7,209 nucleotides of DNA from an uncultured Lachnospiraceae bacterium. Lineage in GTDB: Bacteria > Bacillota > Clostridia > Lachnospirales > Lachnospiraceae. The DNA is taken from contig CAJKGK010000045.1 of the NCBI GenBank assembly GCA_905199445.1, forward strand, positions 1-7,209, read 5' to 3'. How positions within the stretch are numbered: position 1 is the stretch's first letter; each line of letters starts with the position of its first letter. Position numbers and translations under genes: made by a program. Below the pieces are notes generated by a model. That model searched no databases. It saw only the letters and a list, made by a program, of their open reading frames with translations, and was not told where the DNA came from. This document shows positions 1 through 4,412 of this stretch, one piece after another.

Positions 1-77
1 CTACGTTTCTTACCCAATTCCGCTAATGCAGACATATCTTCAAAACTTTCATTCATGGATATTCTTGTTTCATTCAC
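1..77 (-). CDS. Possible N-terminal fragment of an unknown gene, cut by the left edge
   Basis: Reading leftwards, a frame is open from position 83 to the window edge. It has a GTG at 77-75 and ATGs at 56-54 and 35-33. From the first ATG the peptide begins MNESFEDMSALAELGKKR, which looks like the charged, helical start of a soluble protein. It lies just downstream of the DUF362 gene on the same strand, with no terminator-like hairpin between them, so cotranscription is possible. None of the candidate starts has a good ribosome binding site, and the visible part is under 26 codons. I do not recognise it. It could equally be chance open frame. Confidence 0.25.
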   Translation of the reverse strand, partial: MNETRISMNESFEDMSALAELGKKR

Positions 78-133
78 CTGTTTTTACTGCTGAATCTGTG
101 GTTTGTTTTAAGTTTGAATTAGTTCATATGATT

Positions 134-1258
134 TTAACATTTAACCAGTTCATAGCTGCGAGTGCCCAGACCGATTTTCTCGGCGTGTTCAAGACAGCTT
201 TCCCACTCACTTTCCGGTGTTGTATTGCGGAAATGATCATGATGGTCACAGAAATCTTCGGCATGCATCCGATCATCCAGAAGACTTCCGGGAATGGGCT
301 GCTGGCGGTTGCAGGCATCGGCACAGGCCTGATCCAGGGCAACCGGGTCAAAGCTGGCAAACATTCCAATATCCGGCAGAATGGGAAGATCGTTTTCTGC
401 GTGACAGTCACAGTAAGGTGAAATGTCGATGACCAGATTAATATGAAAACTGGGGCGGCCGTCAATGACCGCTTTGGAATATTCGGCGATTTTCATGTTC
501 AGCTCCTTAACCGCAGAGTCATTGCCGTTGTAGATGGCATTAAAGTTACAGGACCCCAGACAGCGGCCGCAGCCTACACATTTGCCGTGGTTAATTTGAG
601 CTTTTTTCAGGTCATTAAATGAAATGGCCCCATGGGCACAGTTTCTGGCACAGGTACCACAGCCCACGCAGTGGTCGGCATTAACGTCCGGTTTTCCGGA
701 ACAGTGCATTTCCATCTTTCCTGCACGGCTGCCGCAGCCCATGCCGATATTTTTCAGGGCGCCGCCAAAACCGGCAGCCTCATGACCTTTGAAATGGTTA
801 AGGCTGATAAATACATCGGCATCCATAATGGCCCGTCCGATTTTGGCTTCCCTGACCAGTTCTCCGCCAACGACAGGGACATTGACATCATCAGTACCTT
901 TAAGGCCATCACCGATGAGAATATGACAGCCTGTGGAAAAAGGAGAAAAGCCATTTTCATAGGCTGCTTCCAGATGTTCCAGGGCATCTTTACGCCGTCC
1001 GACATAAAGGGTGTTACAATCTGTCAAAAATGGGCGGCCCCCCAGTTCCCGAATGACATCGGCAACGGCCCGGGCATAGTTGGGACGAAGGTAGGAAAGG
1101 TTGCCCGGTTCCCCGAAATGAATTTTAATGGCCGTTATTTTATTTTCAAAATCAATATTTTTTATACCGGCGTGATACATCAGTTTTTTCAGTTTCTGAA
1201 TCAGACTTGTTCCCGGAAGGGCACGAAGATCACAATAATAAACTTTGGATAACTCCAT
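134..1258 (-). CDS. DUF362 family protein with two [4Fe-4S] ferredoxin motifs
   Basis: This 374-residue protein fits the DUF362 family with an inserted ferredoxin domain. Family-like stretches are HFGEPGN (about 47-53), DCNTLYVGRR (80-89) and the HFKGHEAAGFGGALKNIGMG segment (155-174), followed by GSRAGKMEMH. Two CxxCxxCxxxC clusters follow, at C197/C200/C203/C207 and C227/C230/C233/C237, the pattern that binds two [4Fe-4S] clusters. The C-terminal part (about 270-374) carries many Cys, His and Asp residues, including a CDCH motif at 283-286. There is no signal peptide or membrane segment, so it should be cytoplasmic. The ATG is preceded by AAAGGAG (minus strand 1271-1265) at 6 nt spacing, which fixes the start. 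Proteins of this type are common in anaerobes and usually annotated as iron-sulfur proteins. Electron transfer is plausible, but the reaction and partner are not known to me. It is transcribed away from the yitT-like gene. Confidence 0.93.
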   Translation of the reverse strand: MELSKVYYCDLRALPGTSLIQKLKKLMYHAGIKNIDFENKITAIKIHFGEPGNLSYLRPNYARAVADVIRELGGRPFLTDCNTLYVGRRKDALEHLEAAYENGFSPFSTGCHILIGDGLKGTDDVNVPVVGGELVREAKIGRAIMDADVFISLNHFKGHEAAGFGGALKNIGMGCGSRAGKMEMHCSGKPDVNADHCVGCGTCARNCAHGAISFNDLKKAQINHGKCVGCGRCLGSCNFNAIYNGNDSAVKELNMKIAEYSKAVIDGRPSFHINLVIDISPYCDCHAENDLPILPDIGMFASFDPVALDQACADACNRQQPIPGSLLDDRMHAEDFCDHHDHFRNTTPESEWESCLEHAEKIGLGTRSYELVKC

Positions 1259-1289
1259 AATAAGCTCCTTTACATCATTTGTTCAGCTT

Positions 1290-1319
1290 ATTATATCACA
1301 GCCGGCAGTGTCTTTACAA
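1290..1319 (-). promoter_or_regulatory. Promoter of the DUF362 gene
   Basis: On the minus strand a TATAAT box (plus 1290-1295) is preceded by TG one base upstream (TGATATAAT), a perfect extended -10. A TTGTAA -35-like box lies at 1314-1319 with an 18-nt spacer. Transcription would start near 1283, giving a leader of about 25 nt that contains the AAAGGAG ribosome binding site. Confidence 0.65.
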
Positions 1320-1323
1320 TGGT

Positions 1324-1346
1324 GCTTTAAAGCTGCAAAGATCTTT
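1324..1346. promoter_or_regulatory. Pair of perfect 10-bp palindromes between divergent promoters (possible operator)
   Basis: GCTTTAAAGC (1324-1333) and AAAGATCTTT (1337-1346) are both perfect palindromes, with centres 13 bp apart. They fill the gap between the -35 box of the leftward DUF362 promoter and the -35-like box of the rightward promoter. This is a typical place for a regulator of both genes, but the two palindromes are not copies of each other and no regulator gene is visible. AT-rich palindromes of this length can arise by chance. Confidence 0.3.
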
Positions 1347-1349
1347 TAC

Positions 1350-1378
1350 TTGCGGAAGGATGGGAGGGATGGTAAAAT
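1350..1378 (+). promoter_or_regulatory. Probable promoter of the yitT-like gene
   Basis: TAAAAT (1373-1378) is preceded by TG one base upstream (TGGTAAAAT), giving an extended -10. A weak -35 (TTGCGG, 1350-1355) sits at 17-nt spacing. Transcription would start near 1385, right at the ribosome binding site, so the leader would be only about 13 nt. That shortness is a reason for caution. Confidence 0.45.
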
Positions 1379-1397
1379 TAAGGCAAAGGAAAGTAGG

Positions 1398-2261
1398 ATG
1401 AAAATGAAATTTAAAATGACGATTCAAAGATGGAAGTCGGTTTTTTGGCTCACTTTGGGGACGCTATTGATGACTGTGGGGGTATATTTCTTTAAATTTC
1501 CCAATAACTTTACTTTTGGAGGCGTTACAGGCTTTGCCGTATTGATTGCAAAGTTTGTTCCCCTGTCGGCAAGTGATGTGAGCTTTTGGCTGAATATGAT
1601 TTTGCTTTTGGTTGGGTTTATTTTTTTCGGAAAGCGGTTCGGTGCAAAGACGGCTTATACATCGGTTTTGCTTTCTGTGACCCTGTCGCTTCTGGAACGG
1701 ATATGTCCCATGAACGGACCCATGACGGATGAACCCATGCTGGAGCTGTGCTTTGCCATTACGCTTCCGGCTGTGGGATCCGCCATTTTATTCAATATGG
1801 GGGCGTCCAGCGGCGGGACAGATGTGATTGCCATGATTCTTAAAAAATATACAAGTGTGGATATCGGAAAAGCACTTTTAATCAGTGATCTTCTGGCTGC
1901 CGCAGCCACTTGCTTTATTTTTGATATTAAAACCGGTTTATATGCCTTTCTGGGGTTGACGGTCAAATCACTGATGATTGACAGCATTATAGAAAATATA
2001 CATTTGTGTAAATATTTTACGGTCGTTTGTGAGGCGCCTGAACCGATCTGTGACTTTATTCTTCGTGAATTAAAGCGCAGCGCAACTACTGTGGAAGCCA
2101 CAGGCGCTTTCAGCGGCAGCCAAAAGCATGTGGTTTACACTGTTTTAAGCCGGGGGGAGGCTGTGCGCCTTCGAAATTATATAAAAACAATTGAACCGGG
2201 AGCTTTTATTTTGATTACCAATACCAGTGAGATTATCGGCAAAGGCTTTCATAGTATTTAG
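1398..2261 (+). CDS. YitT family integral membrane protein with C-terminal DUF2179 domain
   Basis: A 287-residue protein with the usual size and layout of the YitT family. It has about six or seven hydrophobic helices (roughly 14-34, 38-55, 62-78, 86-100, 114-134, 157-176, 178-195), then a soluble C-terminal domain (about 205-287). The most typical segment is GASSGGTDVIAMIL (135-148). The ending resembles DUF2179, with SRGEAVRLRNYIK and then EPGAFILITNTSEIIGKGF. These proteins sit in the cytoplasmic membrane with the DUF2179 domain probably in the cytoplasm. A transporter role is often supposed, but the substrate is unknown. The frame is open upstream to 1245, but I chose the ATG at 1398 because AAAGGA (1385-1390) lies 7 nt before it and the upstream extension would overlap the divergent gene and its promoter. 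The lipoprotein gene begins 21 nt after the stop and is probably cotranscribed. Confidence 0.92.
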   Translation: MKMKFKMTIQRWKSVFWLTLGTLLMTVGVYFFKFPNNFTFGGVTGFAVLIAKFVPLSASDVSFWLNMILLLVGFIFFGKRFGAKTAYTSVLLSVTLSLLERICPMNGPMTDEPMLELCFAITLPAVGSAILFNMGASSGGTDVIAMILKKYTSVDIGKALLISDLLAAAATCFIFDIKTGLYAFLGLTVKSLMIDSIIENIHLCKYFTVVCEAPEPICDFILRELKRSATTVEATGAFSGSQKHVVYTVLSRGEAVRLRNYIKTIEPGAFILITNTSEIIGKGFHSI

Positions 2262-2268
2262 TAAAGAC

Positions 2269-2275
2269 AAGGAGG
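2269..2275 (+). promoter_or_regulatory. Ribosome binding site deciding the lipoprotein start
   Basis: AAGGAGG lies 7 nt before the ATG at 2283. The in-frame GTG at 2277 is only one base away from it, too close for initiation, so 2283 is preferred. Confidence 0.8.
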
Positions 2276-2282
2276 CGTGCAT

Positions 2283-2930
2283 ATGTCATTTAAATTTACA
2301 GGGATGCTTCTGGCTTTTGGTATGGCCGGCCTTTTAATGACCGGATGTCAGCCGTCAGGAGAGCGCAGTACACAGACAATTTTAAGCAGTACACAAACGA
2401 ATGGAGAAACACAAGTTTCCGTCGGTGAGATGGATACTTCCGGCAGTGAGACGGATACACCTGACAGTGAAACCAATGCTTCTGTCAGCGAGACCGATTT
2501 TTCCGGTGAGACCGCTGCACAAACAGACAATACCTTCGCTGAGAGTGAAATTTCTGCCGCTTTTCACCTGGATACCCTGGAAAACAAAGGATTGGGTGAT
2601 TTTGACAGCAGCTTGGTGACGGAAGTGATTATCAGTCCTCAGGGCAGTAGTTTTGTATTCTGGACAACAAAGACGCTGACCGATTTCAGACTTATGAGCG
2701 TTGCGTATAATGGGGATCAGTTTGTTGAGGGCAAGGTTTATGCCAGCTATGACGAGTTTACATCGGAGTGTGCGATATTGATTACAGAGATGGTTCCTGA
2801 GGGATATCCGGATTTGAAGGTGAGTTTTTATGATCAGAACGGCCAGCCTCAGACATTTTACATCAGCCAGAGCGGACAGGACGGCAGTCCCATTCTTATA
2901 GAGGAAGAAACGTTGCTTTTTGGAAACTAG
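2283..2930 (+). CDS. Putative secreted lipoprotein of unknown function
   Basis: The 215-residue product begins with a lipoprotein signal peptide: a short basic start (MSFKF), a hydrophobic core (about 6-18) and the lipobox-like MTGC with the modified cysteine at residue 22. Met at -3 is less usual than Leu. The mature protein should be anchored on the outer face of the membrane. Residues about 23-88 are a flexible, low-complexity linker rich in Ser, Thr, Glu, Asp and Gln, with a degenerate heptad repeat around SETD. Residues about 90-215 look like a compact, beta-rich domain (for example VTEVIISPQGSSFVFWTTK and LKVSFYDQNGQPQTFYI). I recognise no family or catalytic motif. Its close spacing behind the yitT-like gene suggests one operon, and so perhaps a link to the same envelope process, but that is inference. 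No clear terminator follows the stop. Confidence 0.85.
   Translation: MSFKFTGMLLAFGMAGLLMTGCQPSGERSTQTILSSTQTNGETQVSVGEMDTSGSETDTPDSETNASVSETDFSGETAAQTDNTFAESEISAAFHLDTLENKGLGDFDSSLVTEVIISPQGSSFVFWTTKTLTDFRLMSVAYNGDQFVEGKVYASYDEFTSECAILITEMVPEGYPDLKVSFYDQNGQPQTFYISQSGQDGSPILIEEETLLFGN
2436..2498 (+). repeat. Three imperfect 21-nt repeats in the lipoprotein linker
   Basis: Three consecutive in-frame units encode TSGSETD, TPDSETN and ASVSETD. A shortened fourth unit (FSGET) follows directly. The DNA copies have diverged, mostly at third positions, so this is an old coding repeat and not a fresh slippage tract. Confidence 0.75.
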
Positions 2931-3005
2931 TACAACATGGAAGCTTATATAGCGCATACTAAAATTGACCAATCTATTAAAAAACGATAAACCGCCTCAG
3001 ACTGC

Positions 3006-3037
3006 TTGAAAAAAAATGTTGTCCATGATATTATAAT
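3006..3037 (+). promoter_or_regulatory. Probable promoter of the yesL-like gene
   Basis: A consensus TATAAT lies at 3032-3037, about 32 nt before the start codon, in an AT-rich gap of 139 bp. The nearest -35-like box, TTGAAA (3006-3011), is 20 nt upstream, longer than the normal 16-18. The -10 is convincing. The -35 assignment is weak. Confidence 0.45.
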
Positions 3038-3069
3038 GAAAGAATTTATACAAAGGGGAATGACAGCAG

Positions 3070-3723
3070 ATGGGTGGTATTTTCAGCCTGGATAATCCAT
3101 TAATGCAGGGGATTAACAAAATTATTGACTGCATATTTTTAAGTATTTTATGGGTTCTTTTTTCTTTTCCGTTAATTACATTCGGAGCGGCAACGTCAGC
3201 GCTTTATTACACGGCCAACAAGACGATCCGTAATGGCCGTGGTTACATATGGCAGCAGTTCTGGCGCGGCTTTAAGTCATCGTTTAAACAGTCAACGATT
3301 GCAACCCTGATTTTCGCAGTGATTGCTTTGATTCTGTATAATGATGCAAAGATTGTAGGTATAATGTTCGAGGGATCATCCTGGATATTCGGGGCACAGG
3401 TATTTTTCTATGCACTGCTTGCTGTACTCGTACTTGTTGTGATGTATATGTTCCCTTATATTGCCAGATTTTCCGCACCGTTTAAAAATGTTTTGAAAAA
3501 CTGTGCGTTTATGGCTATACGCCATCTTCCATGGACGATCTTAGGTGGTCTGTGGATTTGTGTTTGTGCATTTTTTATCTGGCTTATACCGATTGTTATA
3601 CTTTTTATGCCTACATTATGTGCATGGGTATCCACTTATATTTTTGAACGGATTTTTGTTCGTTATATGAGTGAGGAAGACCGTCTGAAAGAGCAAAAGC
3701 TTAACGGCAGAGAATATCTTTAA
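3070..3723 (+). CDS. YesL-like (DUF624) membrane protein
   Basis: A 217-residue integral membrane protein matching the YesL/DUF624 family in length and pattern. It opens with a short NPLMQGINKIIDC segment and a first long helix (about 16-42, with FSFPLITFGAATSALY), where many family members have a similar Pro/Gly/Thr/Ala-rich turn. A basic cytoplasmic-type loop follows (51-74, with WQQFWRGFKSSFKQS). Further helices lie at about 75-90, 108-130 and 153-185, and the tail is charged (196-217). The family is widespread in Firmicutes, often near carbohydrate ABC transporters, but its biochemical function is not known and no transporter genes are next to this copy. The ATG follows AAAGGGG (3052-3058) at 11 nt, a little far but the only good site. 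An intrinsic terminator stands 5 nt after the stop, so this appears to be a one-gene transcript. Confidence 0.88.
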   Translation: MGGIFSLDNPLMQGINKIIDCIFLSILWVLFSFPLITFGAATSALYYTANKTIRNGRGYIWQQFWRGFKSSFKQSTIATLIFAVIALILYNDAKIVGIMFEGSSWIFGAQVFFYALLAVLVLVVMYMFPYIARFSAPFKNVLKNCAFMAIRHLPWTILGGLWICVCAFFIWLIPIVILFMPTLCAWVSTYIFERIFVRYMSEEDRLKEQKLNGREYL

Positions 3724-3728
3724 TTCAA

Positions 3729-3769
3729 ACACCGCTGTGTAAGGTTCGATCCTTTCAGCGGTGTCTTTT
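3729..3769 (+). terminator. Intrinsic terminator after the yesL-like gene
   Basis: ACACCGCTG (3729-3737) pairs perfectly with CAGCGGTGT (3756-3764), and CTTTT follows. Inside the 18-nt loop a second short stem AAGG/CCTT (3741-3744 with 3751-3754) closes a 6-nt loop, giving a two-tier hairpin. The U-run is short. Confidence 0.85.
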
Positions 3770-3793
3770 AATATATTTTTTAGAAAAAGTTTA

Positions 3794-3822
3794 TTGAAAA
3801 AAACTTCCCGGCGTATTACTAT
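3794..3822 (+). promoter_or_regulatory. Promoter of the zinc-ribbon membrane protein gene
   Basis: TTGAAA (3794-3799) and TACTAT (3817-3822) are separated by exactly 17 nt. Transcription would start near 3829, about 25 nt before the start codon. The box lies just behind the preceding terminator, supporting a separate transcription unit. Confidence 0.6.
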
Positions 3823-3853
3823 ACAGTCAGTAGATAAATTGGAGGTTGACGGG

Positions 3854-4264
3854 ATGAAAGAGAAGTTGATCCGCTTTATGCAGGGACGTTATGGTCTGGA
3901 TGGCCTGTCCCGGTGTATGCTTGTTGTGGGCCTGATTTTGTTGTTTGTTGCTTTGATATTCAGAGAACCGGAATTGTTAAGTCATATGCTTTATTTGCTG
4001 GGACTTGTGGTTGTGGTTCTGGCTTATGTCCGTGTTTTTTCAAGAAATATACAGAAGCGTTATGCTGAAAATGTAAAGTATAGCGCTTTTACCGGGAAAA
4101 TTAAGCGCTTTTTTGGCAAGGAAAAATATATGATGCAGCAGCGTAAGGATTATAAGCTTTTTGACTGTCCAGGCTGCGGACAGAAGATTCGTATTCCAAA
4201 AGGAAAGGGAAAGATTGAAATCAGCTGTCCTAAGTGCCACACAAAGTTTGTGAAAAAAACCTGA
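3854..4264 (+). CDS. Small membrane protein with C-terminal zinc ribbon
   Basis: A 136-residue protein of unknown function. A short amphipathic start (1-20) is followed by two hydrophobic helices (about 21-36 and 42-62) separated by a tight loop, REPELLSH. Then comes a basic stretch (63-101, with many Lys and Arg) and a C-terminal zinc ribbon with CPGC at 105-108 and CPKC at 125-128. The four cysteines should bind one Zn2+. Two short hairpins facing the membrane would put both ends in the cytoplasm by the positive-inside rule. The frame is open to 3761, but that would begin inside the preceding terminator. The ATG at 3854 has TGGAGG (3840-3845) at 8 nt spacing and a promoter upstream. Zinc ribbons of this kind often bind nucleic acid or protein, but I see nothing that settles which. 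It is followed by its own terminator-like hairpin. Confidence 0.85.
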   Translation: MKEKLIRFMQGRYGLDGLSRCMLVVGLILLFVALIFREPELLSHMLYLLGLVVVVLAYVRVFSRNIQKRYAENVKYSAFTGKIKRFFGKEKYMMQQRKDYKLFDCPGCGQKIRIPKGKGKIEISCPKCHTKFVKKT

Positions 4265-4314
4265 TTTAAAAAATGGCTTTAAATGAACGGCTTGAAAACA
4301 GATATCCGTATATC

Positions 4315-4371
4315 ATGTGCCTGAGGCATGAGGAAGCAAATTCCCCATAGGCCTCAGGCATATTTTATTTT
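4315..4371 (+). terminator. Long hairpin with U-rich tail between the zinc-ribbon and ATPase genes
   Basis: TGCCTGAGGC (4318-4327) pairs perfectly with GCCTCAGGCA (4351-4360). Three more pairs including one G-U extend the base (4315-4317 with 4361-4363). A further stem inside pairs ATGAGGAA (4328-4335) with TTCCCCAT (4341-4348), with one mismatch and a 5-nt loop, GCAAA. TATTTTATTTT follows. It most likely ends the upstream transcript. Its place about 40 nt before the ATPase ribosome binding site leaves a leader or attenuator role possible. Confidence 0.75.
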
Positions 4372-4396
4372 CGGTATACATATATTGTTGCAGGAC

Positions 4397-4404
4397 AAGG
4401 AGGT
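4397..4404 (+). promoter_or_regulatory. Ribosome binding site deciding the GTG start of the ATPase
   Basis: AAGGAGGT is a near-perfect Shine-Dalgarno sequence, 8 nt before the GTG at 4413. The ATG at 4405 abuts it and the ATG at 4417 is out of frame. Both lead to a stop after a few codons, so the GTG is the start. Confidence 0.85.
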
Positions 4405-4412
4405 ATGGCAAC

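Noticed and set aside
632..1252. 206-codon plus-strand open frame opposite the DUF362 gene
   Set aside because: It lies wholly antisense to a gene with clear ferredoxin motifs and a good ribosome binding site. It has no recognisable domain and is explained by the codon pattern of the real gene.
2382..2972. 196-codon minus-strand open frame opposite the lipoprotein
   Set aside because: It is antisense to a gene with a signal peptide and strong ribosome binding site. The product shows no coherent domain.
2965..2993. TTGACC followed by AT-rich sequence as a second promoter of the yesL-like gene
   Set aside because: The -35 is good, but no acceptable -10 falls at 16-18 nt spacing (TAAACC at best). 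The TATAAT at 3032 is a better candidate.
2932..3022. ACAACAT (2932-2938) and ATGTTGT (3016-3022) as a long-range inverted repeat
   Set aside because: Only 7 bp, separated by 77 nt, with flanks that do not pair. Chance is sufficient, and no target-site duplication or element lies between.
3738..3756. GGTTCGATCC in the hairpin loop resembles the T-arm of a tRNA
   Set aside because: No anticodon arm, D-arm or CCA end fits around it, and the surrounding perfect stem with a U-run is explained by a terminator.
4375..4386. TATACA/TATATT as the -10 of an ATPase promoter
   Set aside because: The matching -35 positions fall inside the hairpin right arm or its base and do not resemble TTGACA, so I could not support a promoter call.
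4265..4412. yybP-ykoY type Mn2+ riboswitch in front of the ATPase
   Set aside because: Such leaders precede some cation ATPases, but the GGGGAGUAG-like conserved loop is absent and the hairpin is a simple terminator shape.
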